From assembly GCA_022497145.1 (NCBI GenBank), contig MU385860.1, positions 1 to 64,000 of the forward strand: DNA of 64,000 nucleotides. Reading direction: 5' to 3'. This DNA is from Rostrohypoxylon terebratum (lineage: Eukaryota; Ascomycota; Sordariomycetes; Xylariales; Hypoxylaceae). A model generated the notes under the pieces. That model saw only the letters and a program-made list of their open reading frames with translations. It had not been told where the DNA came from and did no database searches. This document shows, in pieces, positions 1 to 11,667 of the stretch (positions are counted from its first letter, which is position 1; each line of letters begins with the position of its first letter). A program made the position numbers and the translations under genes.

Positions 1-288
1 TTATTTATTTAATTATAAATATCGTGTTTTGGTGGTTTTGTATGGGAAATGGGTGGTCCGCGCTAGGGGTGCTCACGTAACGGTGGATCGACTTATATAT
101 AGGTACGTCAAGCATAGATCTCAAATGAGATCACAATGAAGGACTATAACCACTGCACCATAAGTTAAGTTTTCACACTAACGCAAGTCTCTCTACCTCT
201 GTTACGAGACTAACTAGGGTTTACAAAGTCTTGCCTCCCTGAGCCATCTTTCCATTCCACTGTCGAGTCCTAATGATGGCCTACACCA
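1..288. other. Intergenic, no gene seen
   Basis: AT-rich DNA downstream of the DUF8021 gene; nothing recognisable. Confidence 0.6.
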
Positions 289-1206
289 CTACGACCCTAG
301 AGATCGACCGAGGCGACCCGAAGCTCCTACAGCCCGTCTAGTCCTCACCCGCGAGGCCGATTCCAGTTCCTCTGCCCTTGAAAAACCACTACTGGCAAGC
401 GTGATGGTGTGAATGTAGCGTAACTTCCCGTTCTCCATGCGGAACTCGTGGCTATCAGGAGCCATGTTCAGATGCTCGAAGATGCACAATACACTGATCG
501 AGCCATAGGTCGTGTCAGTGACGTAGCGGCGACCAGTGTTCGGCGCCTGGTTGTTGTTGGTGGGGATGCCGACCTTGCATGAGTCTGTGGGAAGTCCAGA
601 GCCGGTGTACGCGCTGCCTTCGAGACGGACACATGGGGTTCCCCACGGGACGGCATCGATTGCGCTCTTGTTGCTCCACATATCGAGGTATGCATCTGCA
701 GCTTGCTTAAGTGCTTCACGAGTGTCCCGTTTATCCTCTTCGATCAACGACCAATTCTCCTTGGAAGCATACTCCAAAGTCTTCGAAGCGTTGAAGAGCC
801 ACGATCCCGTGGTGGAGACGATCAGGTCGATGAGGTATACGCTCAGATCGCCCGGGCTGTGGCGGATCTGGGTTCCGATGACGTAGGGCGCCGGCTCACC
901 CGATACATTGTGCGTGATGATGAGTTCGGTGAAAGAGGCACAGTCGACGGTGTCGACGATAGTGTGCCTGTGGTCGATCTTGAGCGCGTTGTTGAAGATT
1001 CCACCTGTGATCTCGCGTGTCTTATTGTTCTCCATGTAGGTGAAGTTATCGGCGATGTTCTCGAGCTGGTTCAGCTGCCCATTCTCATGAGCCTTGACAT
1101 ACTCGTCGGAAAAGGCTTGTATGTATGTCCGGTTACACTCGGCCGAAACCATGGGTAACATGGCCCCAATGGCCGCAGCGCAAATACCCAACAAGCGATA
1201 ATGCAT
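289..1206 (-). CDS. Secreted DUF8021-type protein
   Basis: Single-exon gene for a 305-residue protein. Residues 1-22 form a signal peptide (hydrophobic core LLGICAAAIGAMLPMV, then VSA before ECN), so it should be secreted. Several N-glycosylation sequons are visible (NRT, NFT, NKT, NVS, NAS, NWS, NKS). The C-terminal third has the signature I associate with the fungal DUF8021 family: a short RRYV-xDTTYGSISV-C strand followed by APDSHEFRMENGKLRYIHTIT. The family has no established biochemical function that I know of. The last 40 residues are Arg/Ser-rich and look disordered. The start is the only Met in front of the signal peptide. Family call is by recall of motifs, not by a search. Confidence 0.85.
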   Translation of the reverse strand: MHYRLLGICAAAIGAMLPMVSAECNRTYIQAFSDEYVKAHENGQLNQLENIADNFTYMENNKTREITGGIFNNALKIDHRHTIVDTVDCASFTELIITHNVSGEPAPYVIGTQIRHSPGDLSVYLIDLIVSTTGSWLFNASKTLEYASKENWSLIEEDKRDTREALKQAADAYLDMWSNKSAIDAVPWGTPCVRLEGSAYTGSGLPTDSCKVGIPTNNNQAPNTGRRYVTDTTYGSISVLCIFEHLNMAPDSHEFRMENGKLRYIHTITLASSGFSRAEELESASRVRTRRAVGASGRLGRSLGS

Positions 1207-2011
1207 GGTGGAGTTTCTAGTTAGAAGCGTTAGTGAAGTCTTTGACGTATCACTAGATCCAACTTAAGATCAAGGAAGAAAATCAGATCCCCCATAGTGG
1301 AACTCTTTACTAATAAGTATATGCTTCTGATGGATTTTCGAAAGCAAGTGCCGTTACTGCTGCCCAAAGACCCGCCATAGTCAAAAGCATTCCCGGTCCC
1401 GGGAGAATGAACGGGAAAATTGCATGTTGATATTACAGCTTGAATCCTGCCCCACGAACACTCCGTGGTTATTAAAATACGACTTGAAATCTGGAGAGGG
1501 ATAGGCTACCACCGAAAGGGGTAAATGAGAGTAGAGATATAGATTTTGAAAGCTTGAGTTCACGCCGGCACTCTCCTCCTTTCTCCTCGAATATTTATTA
1601 TCTATAGCTTGGCCACACCACGTTTTCCGAATCTAGAATCGTAACTAGATTTTGACGTCTGGGCTCGGCTATTAGCGAGGAGAATAGATGACCATGAAAA
1701 TGTGCCTTGTGAAACGAATGAGGTACGGTACCTAAACTAGAGGCTAGATGGTCTATTGTCTAGTAGGTAGCATAACTCACTAGATTTCTAAGGCTCCAGA
1801 GCTTATAGTGGTTCCTTCCAAAATTACCCCGCGACGCCTCTTGAAAATAGCCCCGCCATAGGGGTTCAAGGCATTATATCCTGACCTAGTCCTTCTTCCA
1901 ATCTCTCTTATAAAGCCTATATGTATAGCATGGATGGGAATACCAATCGTCATGCTCCGTACCTATATTAGCACTCTTCGCCATGGTGTTTTCTCAGAGT
2001 TTTAAGAGCTC
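1207..2011. other. Intergenic, no gene seen
   Basis: Upstream DNA of the DUF8021 gene and downstream DNA of the epimerase-like gene; no coding signal. Confidence 0.6.
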
Positions 2012-2852
2012 CTAGGCTTTCTTAGCAATCCTTGCCAAGTCCTCTGGCATCAGTGGCTCTTTCTCGAATCCGTTAACAACTTGATCCAGCATCGCCTTCG
2101 CAAGATCTACGACACTGATACTGGGAATCCCTACGATCAGTTGGATCATGGTACCGGCAATGGACTTCATGATTTCGCCTGGTGCGGTGATAAAACCTGG
2201 CTTGGCAACACATGCCTCGACTCCATCGAGTCCGGAAGCCAACGCCAGTACCTTGTTCTCTGTTTCGCCCTGGGTTCATCTCGTTAGCTTTCTGTAGTAA
2301 TAAATAATGGTCAACACCACCAGTACTTACTCTCATGAGAGAGTATTGTGGTTGAAATCGCGGGGTCTTCGTCTGGTCTCTCTCAGTGGCCGCACCGCTC
2401 ATATACAGGAAGCGAAATGGCGTCGAGACACCAGACTCGTGGATAGCATTGAAACCCGAAAGCGTGCAAGTTTGGCAAACCCGCTTCACTTCTTCGAAAT
2501 TATACATCTTAGATTTCGACGGTGTGATGGCGACCGTCCTAGCATTGATCAGCGGTTTGTCCGGACTTAAGGCTTATATCCGTCACGGAGGAGAACCAGG
2601 TTGAGGAGTTCATTACCAGATGCATGCTGAAGCTCCAGCAAATTCTTTCCTGACCTCCTCCGGGTAATGGTCATAGTCTTTCACGACAACGCTTCGAAGC
2701 TTCGAGAGGTCCGCGCCCTCTGCAAGTCTCTCAGGAGCGGATATAGGCTTGCGAGCTAAGGCTATGACTGAGGTGATCTCGCTAATGCTTAGACTTTGAC
2801 GTATGACTTCTTCAGCCACAAAGCCGGTAGCTCCCGAGACAATCAACTTCAT
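2012..2852 (-). CDS. NAD(P)-binding Rossmann protein, epimerase-like
   Basis: Three exons on the minus strand: 2852-2617, 2538-2331 and 2269-2012, all with GT/AG borders and matching phases, giving 233 residues. The N-terminus MKLIVSGATGFVAEEVIRQ is a Rossmann dinucleotide-binding loop (GATGFV), as in short NmrA/epimerase-like proteins. Exon 2 carries TPFRFLYMSGAATERD, matching the strand before the usual catalytic region. Exon 3 contains GLDGVEACVAKPGFI, the PG loop that normally follows the active site. The protein is short for an epimerase (about 300) but normal for the small fungal NAD(P)-binding family. Substrate unknown. It could be a cytosolic oxidoreductase or a non-catalytic sensor. 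No partner gene is evident. Confidence 0.85.
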
Positions 2853-3262
2853 TTTCTAGAGTTTTTTTTTCTTTCTTCAAATTTGGACGTGATATTTCTG
2901 AAATTTCGAAGGTGTGGTGACCTAAGAGGATTCAGGTTACATAGAAAAAAGTGGTACAGTGGCCACGTGCAGAAGGCTAATCCCTATAGATAGGTACCTA
3001 TCTTGGTACTAACCCAATAATTTTACCAATAACTTACAATCGGTATTAAGTGGATCGTTCATTCAGGGGCTACATACAAAATGGTGTAAATTATATCGAC
3101 AACCTATGTTTTCTAGAGATGAATGGATGCTAACTTCTCTAGGTATATCCAGGGATTATATCGATATTCCTTCATAACTTCTGAGAGAGACTTGATTGAG
3201 GCTAGAAAGTTTTGATTGACAACGTGTAACCAATCAACTGATCAATGCTAGGGAGATTCCAT
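2853..3262. other. Intergenic, no gene seen
   Basis: Holds one copy of the dispersed AGGTACCT-type palindrome near 2990-3003; otherwise nothing recognised. Confidence 0.6.
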
Positions 3263-4219
3263 TTAGCACTTGTTAAGTATGACGTTCCAAGAACGGTCTC
3301 TCGAAAATATCTGTAGTAAGATATTAGCCTAGGTATCTATATCGACGCAGCATTTGAGAGGATTGATCAACTCTTACCTGTCCATGTGTAACGGTAGTCC
3401 ATGTTTGGCCGCCATTATAAGTAGTCCGCTGACAGTTAATCAAGACCTCTACAGCGTTACTGGAAGCATGTTAATTGGGGGGTTCTCTAGGTTATAGATA
3501 TAGTGAGAGGCTTACTCTGCAATAATGGTACAGGGGATATGCACTGTATTACTAGAGTCGTTGCACAAGAAGATACCAGCACCCGAATTACAGCTGCTAA
3601 CGCTGCAGCCGCCTGCGCCAGGGCTTCCCGGGGGCGCTGAACAGTCAGCATTAGCGATGCTGTACAGATATCTAACCCCCTCGCCAATCGATTCGGCATT
3701 CACATCGTTGCCGTAGCTACAGGTCCAATCCTATTGAAGGGCCGCACGTTAGGACACAATGGACAAGCTTTATAATAAGGGCCTTCATACATTCGAAGTT
3801 GTGGCTCGCTTCTGAATCGGTTCCAAACTCCTGCTCGCTATAACCGACTGGTTACTATTCAAGCCTAACTCGTTGTCATAGTTGGGGTTTAATTGGATTA
3901 TTCGTGTATAAATCTCCTGTGGACCCATATTCGTTAGATTCTATCACACATCAACCATTTTAATTTTGAATAGATATTTACCTGCGCGGTACCCGTGATC
4001 GACAGAGGAGCCTCTCCGCGTCTGACTTGGCCCATCCATGTTATCTTAGACGTTACAAGATCAGAAATTGCCCGAGCCGAATTTTCAGCTGGGAATGCCT
4101 GTACGGGTTCATGTTAGCGACAATTAGGAAGTGAATGATTTTTAATGAACATCCGATGAACGTACAGCGGCGGCTATGATGCCTGCGAGGAGGTAGGTGA
4201 TAGTTGAGAGTAACTTCAT
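3263..4219 (-). CDS. Small secreted cysteine-rich protein with Kex2 site (six exons)
   Basis: A gene in six small exons: 4219-4166, 4098-3982, 3916-3791, 3730-3516, 3459-3378 and 3310-3263. All introns have GT/AG ends, phases agree throughout, and the total is 213 residues. Residues 1 to about 20 are a signal peptide (MKLLSTITYLLAGIIAAA). A pro-region of about 75 residues ends in a Lys-Arg Kex2 site at residues 93-94 (EPIQKR). The mature part of about 119 residues has eight cysteines, consistent with four disulfides, and contains the segments VRYLYSIANADCSAP, SSCNSGAGIFLCND and INCQRTTYNGGQTW. The last exon adds only 15 residues, ending NKC. I do not recognise a named family; a secreted effector or antimicrobial-type protein is an inference. 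The frame stays open through five splice junctions, which argues against decay. Confidence 0.8.
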
Positions 4220-5819
4220 ATTGAACTAGGTACACTGAATGATCATGCATTTCTTCCAGTCTACAAGGCGACATTCAAGATAACTAGTAGCAGCCACGAC
4301 AAATTTCCTATATACATAGATGGTAATCACGGCGTAGCGTATATCCTAGCATCAATACCACTTCACTAGCCAAGACGAAACGACTTGCCTTTCTCCCTTT
4401 CATTCAAGAATTAGATAAAAAAAGGCAAGTGTCATGATGTAGGATCAATGTGATTTTATTTAGGTCTTGCTTGTCGGTCGGATTTTACTGACACAAGACG
4501 GTTCATCAAGACCTTAGCCACCTCCGCTTCTTCTTGTGCGGCAAGATAATGCGCTGGATTCGGCGGTCTGTATCGCCGCCATTGGTGGATTTAGTTCCAA
4601 ATATAGACCCATTAGCTGGGGTTCAAGGCGGTAGGGGAGTATAGCAAGGAGATACTAATCACAGATGCTAGCCACGCTTATATGTAAGAACCGTAAAGCT
4701 CACCAATAACTTCAAGAGAAGATGTAACGTACCTCCGATCTTTAATTTCAGAATTTTGTTGCCTAGCTGCCTAGTTATTAGATGCGTGAACACGACCTTG
4801 CAAATGTTTCTCTCTCTGTGCGATTCAAACGAGGCCAATGGGGTTTTCGTTGTCATACATAGTAGATCTAAACGTGCTTGTAAAATGCAGGAACAAAATA
4901 AGCTTAAATTGGCTTTCGTTAAACTAAATGGATCATTGAATCACACTCCATTAGAAAATGCGTTTTGGGCTTAATAGGGTATCTTGTTTTGCTCTATGAC
5001 GAGAAGCGGAATACACGAAGTAAGCCCCAATTACAAGGATTTGAGGCACAGCTTGCGGCACAGCACGAGTATGGGCGCGTTGTAAGGCACACCCGGGACC
5101 GCTGAAGATGGATTGTTCGAGCCCGGGGGGATTGTCCCGGATTTTCGCTCGTTGACGGGTCTTATCCTTGTCTATCAGCCAGGGGGCAGCGTGCTATCAT
5201 TAGATCATCATCTGGGTGGTGGTTGTTGGTTTAGGCAGCCCAAGCAAGTTCTCATAATTCATTTCAACATCAATGATATGAAATAGGGAAATCCGATCTT
5301 GGTTCTGCGCGAGAGATGGTTTCATTTTCGAGCCTAGAAAAGGAGGTGAGCCAATCCCGGAATCCCTTAGGGCGCACCGACCTTGCATCATCCCATCTTG
5401 CCTAGTGCATTGCCGGGCTGCTCTAGCCTGTAATTTCAGCCCCTCTGTGACTTGTTTTGTCCACTTTTGTAAGCTGACTTCCATGTCCCTATCGTAAGTA
5501 GCTTCCATACAATGCCAAAGTACTACATGCCACTGCCCAACGAGATTCTAGTTGACGGAACCTAGATGGCAAGATCTCCAAAATAAGGCCAAATACGCTT
5601 GCCCCGGTAGTCTGAAAGCTGTGCCTGTGAAGCTCCCCAGCCAACTGGACCGTCATATCCGGCCTAGTCTGGGCTGAGATTAGATGGTTTCGTCGATCAC
5701 TGTTTCTGATGTATCATGTATAAGTGAACGCGCCCTCGGGCGCAAGGCAATATGTCTCAGCAAACGCTTCTGTTTGTAGTGTGCTATCAGGTTCGCGCTT
5801 TGAACCCAAAGAAGCCAAG
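4220..5819. other. Intergenic, no convincing gene
   Basis: Open frames up to 102 codons exist (for example 5200-5508 minus) but show no family motif or signal peptide. Confidence 0.55.
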
Positions 5820-7016
5820 ATGTTGTTCGGAGCCTTCCTGTCGCTGCTTCTCGCGTCTTTAAAATCCGTTCGAGCTGATTATCCGGCACCTGGTGCATGC
5901 TCCGGCGGGTGTTTTACCCATGACCCAGCCGTGGTCAAGCGTGCAGATGGCAAATATTTCCGGTTTTCGACCTTAGACCTGATCGGTATCTGGACGGCAG
6001 ACAACTTAGCGGGGCCGTGGACACGGAGCGGGAGTGTGATTCAGGGCAAAAGCGTCATCAATATCGATGGAAACGATGTGGTAAGTACTCCAAACATCTC
6101 ACCCATTTACGAAGTCTGCTCCGGAAATTCCTGGAGTGGCCGTAGAATGTCTCACTGCCTATCATCCTTTTGGACGAAAGCAGATGTACCCATAAGTCCT
6201 TTTGTGTTATTTCCCAACAACGCACTGACTTGGCATATGATCTAGCTATGGGCTCCTGATGTAGTCTACATTCGTGGCATGTACTACTGCTTTTACTCAG
6301 TTTCTAGCTCCGGGTCACAACATTCTGCTATTGGTTATGCAGTTTCCAGCACGCTGGAATCCGGGTCCTGGAGCGACCAGGGAGCTGTGGTTACCTCGAC
6401 TTCCAGCAGCCCTTACAATGCCATTGACTCTAACGTCGTCAACGGCACGGGCGATAACGAGTGGTACATCCAGTGGGGATCCTATTGGAACAACATTTAC
6501 CAAGCACGAGTATCGATCGACGGCAAATATGTCTTCAGGTCGGGCAACGAACACCAAATCGCTTATGAACCGTCAGGCAACCACAAGGAGGAAGGTTCCT
6601 TCATTTGGAAGCGCGGCAACACCTGGTACATGTTCCTGAGCAAAGGCATATGTTGTACCTACAATCCTGCCACGGACCCGATCGACCAAGTGTACCACAT
6701 CGCGGTCTGCAAGAGCGACAACCCCGCTGGTCCGTATGTAGACAAGAACGGTGTTGCATGCACCAACGGCGGAGGCACTACCGTGCTCGCAAGCCACGGA
6801 AACATATATGCTCCGGGTGGACAAGGAGTCTTCCACGACGATGCACATGGCGATGTCCTATATTATCATTATTGTGAGTAAATCCGCTCAACTTACCATC
6901 CAGGCAATGTTATACTAATTTTCTTGACAGTGGATAAATCAGTAGGGGTGAATTATAACCAATCTAAATTTGGGTGGAATGTGATAACTTGGGTTGATGG
7001 ATGGCCCACAATATAA
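5820..7016 (+). CDS. Secreted GH43 arabinanase (endo-1,5-alpha-L-arabinosidase type)
   Basis: Three exons (5820-6080, 6246-6873, 6931-7016), in phase, 324 residues. The signal peptide ends near VRA-DYPAP. GH43 landmarks follow in order. FTHDPAVVK carries the general-base Asp near the start of the five-bladed propeller. YNAIDSNVV carries the pKa-tuning Asp, and KEEGSFIWKRG holds the general-acid Glu. The C-terminal FGWNVI-WVDGWP segment is typical of arabinan endo-1,5-alpha-L-arabinosidases. The enzyme would cut arabinan side chains of pectin outside the cell. An upstream in-frame Met at 5724 exists, but the Met at 5820 directly precedes the signal peptide and is preferred. It is not clustered with other pectin genes here. 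Confidence 0.92.
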
Positions 7017-8299
7017 GTAGGTAACCTAGGTACCTACCTAGGGAAGGATTGAGAGCCCCTATTTCTTCTCTCGGTCAATCATATATCGTTTTAGTCCTGT
7101 AGATATGAAGTTAGCGAAAAGTTCCAACTCGTTCAACGTTCAAAGATGAGAATCATCGGCATTGCCAGTTATTATCAATAAGCGGGTCATCTGCCGATCA
7201 GGGTTGAATTCCTTCCCGAGTTTCGTCTTGCTGAGATTCATCAGTTTCTACTTACTTCGTACATCTTGGATTCATTTAATCGGTCACTTCATAGATTGTA
7301 CCAAAGAACACCGCGTAATGGATAATGATGCAGTGGGTACGAATGCTTTGTTAGGCCGGTGTAAGAGGGGCTCATGATGGACATAGGTAGGTACTCATCA
7401 GCGGTAAGCCTCCGACCATACGGAACTTTATGTTCAGCATAACCTCTCGATTTTTCCGCCACCAGGTTTGGGTCTCCGCTATCATCAAACTTCTTCAGGT
7501 TGTGGTTCACGATCCCTTGGAATTTTCTTCTAGTCTATATATTTGATATATCATTATCCAACGATTTGGACAGCTTAACCGGCAATACCTCGATAGATTT
7601 CTGAAGGCGACGTAAAATTCTTAAGACCCCCTTGGGATGACGTTTGATAAACCACCTTAGCTTTGGTATGTTGTTTAAGAGGTTATGAATTATGTAGGTA
7701 TGTTGTTAGGTAGATGGACGTCGCTGATAGAGGAAAATTGCTTTTTTTCACCGCTCCCCAGGACTCCAGATCAGCTATAATCCACTTGCCTGTAGGTAGG
7801 TACCCATAATACTAACACAGCCTTGGAATTCGTGGGGTTTCCACGGGTGCGTGTGATTGCGGACATTGTATGCTCCCAATATGTTCTTAATTCAAGGTGA
7901 AGATTGATCATATTCAAAATAAGGGTACGATGACTTCCAAGATGATTACCCCTAGTGGCTGTGGTACAACCTTCACAACGTTATGCAACGCCTGTAAGAA
8001 ATCACATCTAGACTTTCGGTTTTCCAAGATATTTCAGTATGATGCCTCAAACTGCCAAAGTCGTAGCCCTCTATCTGTCACCGGACATGGCTGCATTGGG
8101 CACTTTGACCGCGGCTCTTCCTCGCAAACAACCGATCTATCGAGGAAGGTCGATAGAGAGAAGAAGGGGTTTCTTATTGCCGAGATTGAGTCTATACCGG
8201 ACATTGATTCAAAACTACCTCGCTCACGAAATATCGGAGTACATACCTAGGTAGTCATCGAGCTAGTGAAGGGCTAGCTCGACGAACGACAGAAGACAG
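7017..8299. other. Gene-poor DNA with dispersed CCTAGG palindromes
   Basis: Contains ACCTAGGTACCTACCTAGG at about 7024-7042 and smaller copies near 7795 and 8243. Open frames at 7897-8254 overlap in two frames and look random. Confidence 0.6.
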
Positions 8300-9200
8300 A
8301 GTCCATAGCCCCTCGATCCAGTCAAAGTTTCCCTCCCGACTTATTGACATAAATAAGGAGTGCATGGTAGAGAAATATGAAGAGTGTACTTCTGTAGCCC
8401 TGTCTTATGTATGGGATGACCTTCTGACGCTTGGCAATATGAACAGGAACAAGAATGAGATCCCTATCCATATGACACTTAGAGAAGACATAGAGGATAT
8501 GAAGGTCGGCAAAAATATTTTTAAGTCAAGGCTCGAACCACCCTCCACAGGACGAATTCCTCAGACAATTAGGGACGCTATGGAATCCACGACAAATCGG
8601 AGAGCGGTATCTGGTGGCCGACACTTTATGCATCATACAAGATGATGAGGAAGATATGAAACAAATTATCACACGGATGGGTGATATATCCAATTCCTCA
8701 GTTGTTACTATTAATGCCGCGGCAGGTGGTAACTAGATGCTGGGTTGAGTGGGATTCGTCCTAGGGTGGGCCCTGCTAAGATATTTTTCAATTGCAGTGA
8801 ATGTCAGCGAAGAGCCCCTATGATTAGGTACCTGTAGGTAAGTACACAGAAGAGAGGAAGACCACTGATAGAGTGGTGGAGATTTAGTAGTGTTAGGACT
8901 GGGCCGCCATCGTGGAACACGAATCTGAGGTACAATCTCGATCCAACGCCAAACTCTTAGTTGGGTGGTACAATGATGGGAAGCTAGACCCATAGACCTA
9001 CGAAATAGCTGTACAAGAGTACAGCAAGATAAATCTCAGGGATCTTGAAGAAATATTCAATGCTTTCGAGGGTATAATTGATAGGTCGCAGAGATATGGG
9101 GATACTCCGTCAAGGGAGTTGAGTATCTGTCAGGCGCAGGGGATCCCTTCTCATTTGCTCTACCTGGCGCTCCTCTGGTTTCCCTGGCCGGATGCAGAAA
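8300..9200 (+). pseudogene. Decayed HET-domain (heterokaryon incompatibility) gene
   Basis: Pieces of a HET protein appear in order but in different frames and with stops. Around 8337-8435 reads RLIDINKECM then TSVALSYVWDD, the classic HET opening. Around 8557-8590 reads RIPQTIRDAMEST. Around 8600-8735, in a shifted frame, reads RYLVADTLCIIQDDEEDM and then SSVVTINAAAGGN before a stop. Around 9010-9080 comes YSKINLRDLEEIFNAFEGI, and around 9130-9180 GIPSHLLYLALLWFP, both typical of the region after the HET domain. The usual RYLWVD core is altered. At least one frameshift and several stops separate the blocks, so no functional protein is expected. The outer limits are approximate. Confidence 0.8.
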
Positions 9201-10217
9201 AACGACAGTCATGCAAGCTCACCAAGTTAAGAACCATTCCCAAGATAATCAAACTAAGAAAAAATCAGAATGAACAGCTATCGTTAGGGTCATGGTCGTG
9301 GTATGCATTAGTTAGTCGTTAGGTACCTATCACTGGGTAATCGACTGACATATGAGGGAATACAGGACATCCTGGGCAGGTCGTTCTCGAAGATAACCTG
9401 TGGTTAGGTACTATGAAGATATCACAGGTGCCCTTATACGTACCTAGGTACCTATCGTGGGTTCTGGGCTATGGACGTCTGGGGGGTGGGGGAGTGCATA
9501 CAAAACCCTTAACCGCAATGCGGCCGATTAAGATAATGAACTTACACGTACTAGAGAACACCTCGAAAACCGTATCGGCGTAGATGTAGAGAAATTATTG
9601 GACGAACCACTAAGACAGGTGTTAAAGTACGAGATACACCGAAATGTTGCGTGGGATTCTTCGCGGCGTACGTTCCAACCCAATTCGAAATTGAGCCAGG
9701 AGATCTCGTCAGAAGCCTAAAGGTTCAGGTTCGACAGCGAATACGAATCAATGGACGAGCTAGTTCCTATTGTCGCTGCCGATGCGCTCGCTATACCGCT
9801 CAGCGCGCAATAGATCTTTCTCGGTCTGAATACACACAAGGAAATTTCAAAGAGGGTTGGGTTAGGTTTTGTGCATTATTTGGATAAGACGTTCGCGAAC
9901 CGTAGTGGAAATATAGGGTTAGATAAGAATTACCTAGATTGCTAGTTCTGCATGCTGTAAGTCCTCGGAATAGCCCTTAATCAATATTATCGTAGCGCTG
10001 CCTTACATTCAAGCGGCAGTGAACGCTGGAAGAGAGCGCTGGAGGCGTGAGCAGGCGCCTAATAGTCCCCTGAAACGGAGATCTCTATGGTACTATTCTG
10101 CGCCGCGCAACACTTCCCTCAGCTTTCCGGTCGGCCTTCTCCTAGGCCCAACTCGCGGATCTTTTTAAAGACCAGCACACTAGCCTCATGACTGTAAAAT
10201 ACTTGATTTCGGATATC
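9201..10217. other. Degraded DNA beyond the HET relic
   Basis: Palindromes near 9320 and 9438. A short open piece at 9651-9887 has no family signature. Confidence 0.5.
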
Positions 10218-11005
10218 TCAAGCAGCTTGGGACATGCCACGATCATAAATCATGAAATACGTGCCATATTCTCCTTTGCCGCCGTACTCTGTGTCGTCCT
10301 GGATGATTCGCTCAACTTCCTTGAACCCAAGCCGTTCGTAAACGCCCCGACCGGCTTTATATGACATCACGAATATGGGAACACCGATCTCTTCTGCGTG
10401 TTTAATCCCGCTTTGAACAAGCGCAGTAGCAATTCCCTTCCCCTTGTTTTCGGGATGAACAGCCAGATAATCGAGCTCTAGACATCAGTCAGTGGCCAGG
10501 TCTGGTATTTCCCATCCGTTACCTCGGGCCAATTTCATTTTTCTAGCCACTTACTGATGTAGGATCTCTCCGATAGAATACGATCCATCACAATATCATT
10601 CTTGTCGTCAATATGTCTCATCTCCTTGTTTCCATTCCACCAGGCCGACTCAGCCAGCTCCCCGAACCGCTTTCTCTCGTCGTCGTCGACGTCAGGTGCC
10701 TGTGCCGAAGCCCATTCTGGACTACCGTCTGCTGTGGTGCTGCGACCGGCGGGGAGAACCCAGCGGGCGTATCCGACAAGGGCGCCTGTGGCGGGGTCCA
10801 CCGCTTTTTGGTGACGTGTCACGTCGCGATCTCTTAAGAGTAGGCGAGGGTAACGCTTCTCGGCCTGCTTGATAAGGAACTCTTTGGTAATGTCCTTTGG
10901 CCACAACAAGATCCACGTCGGATCCTCCCAGAATGCGCTCATGTTGTTGCGAGCCATGTCCGCGGCATCGGCGACCGTGCAGCCTTCGATCTTCCAAGTC
11001 GTCAT
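10218..11005 (-). CDS. GNAT-family N-acetyltransferase
   Basis: Two exons (11005-10555 and 10477-10218), 236 residues. Exon 1 encodes the N-terminal half beginning MTTWKIEGCTVADA. Exon 2 begins just before LDYLAVHPENKGKGIATAL, the beta4-helix3 acetyl-CoA pyrophosphate loop (motif A, consensus Q/R-x-x-G-x-G/A). It ends with VYERLGFKEVER, the usual GNAT C-terminal strand and helix. A Met at 11086 is in frame, but residues before 11005 do not look like part of the fold. The substrate cannot be inferred. It lies 660 bp beyond the end of the repeat precursor gene and on the same strand, so a tailoring role is possible but unproven; many such GNATs are general small-molecule acetylases. Confidence 0.88.
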
Positions 11006-11667
11006 AGCTACGCGATGATGATATTCGAATTCAATTGAAATGAAATGCTTAAGATTGGGGTTGCAGCAATGGTATAGCGAGGTCAATTTCTGGTCGCGAT
11101 GTAATTGGAGAGCGGTGCCGATTGATCATAGGTGAAGAGGAGGAATGTGATGGATGCGACTTAACTCTATCTTCTATGCAGGAACGCTACGATCATCTAA
11201 ATACCTAAAGAGAAGGGACGATAGTAATGAAGATTATCGGGATTGCTAGGTAGGTAAGTACGATTCTGATCTATTAGGAGATGTTAGATGATCTACATAA
11301 GCAACGTAGCATTATCCTGTCTCCATATGTAAGGGATTATGTCATGATTTCCCCTGCGGAATAGAACAACATTTCAAAAGTCGTCTAGGGGGGTCACACA
11401 TGGTTTAGAAAATGAATCACGGGTCAATTGTTAGCAACTATCATAATAGCCCGTATTCTACTCGCGGGGGTCTTTAGAGACATTGGACCTTACTACATAG
11501 TAGCCAACCATTTGTCTACCTGTTTCATCCAGCTAACTTATAAGTCCGTAGGCACCTAAGAGGCATGCGAAATTGCATGGCGTATATTGTCTCAGGCGCA
11601 ATCAAGGAGCGATACCACCATTTCACATAACTCATTCCGCATGAGCACTCGAGCTCAAGGAATGAGT
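11006..11667. other. Spacer between GNAT and repeat precursor
   Basis: No gene seen. It contains the upstream region of the GNAT gene and the downstream end of the precursor gene. Confidence 0.6.

Noticed and set aside
703..1158. Antisense frames within the DUF8021 gene
   Set aside because: Shadows of the supported minus-strand gene; Arg/Asp/Val-rich composition is typical of a mirrored coding frame.
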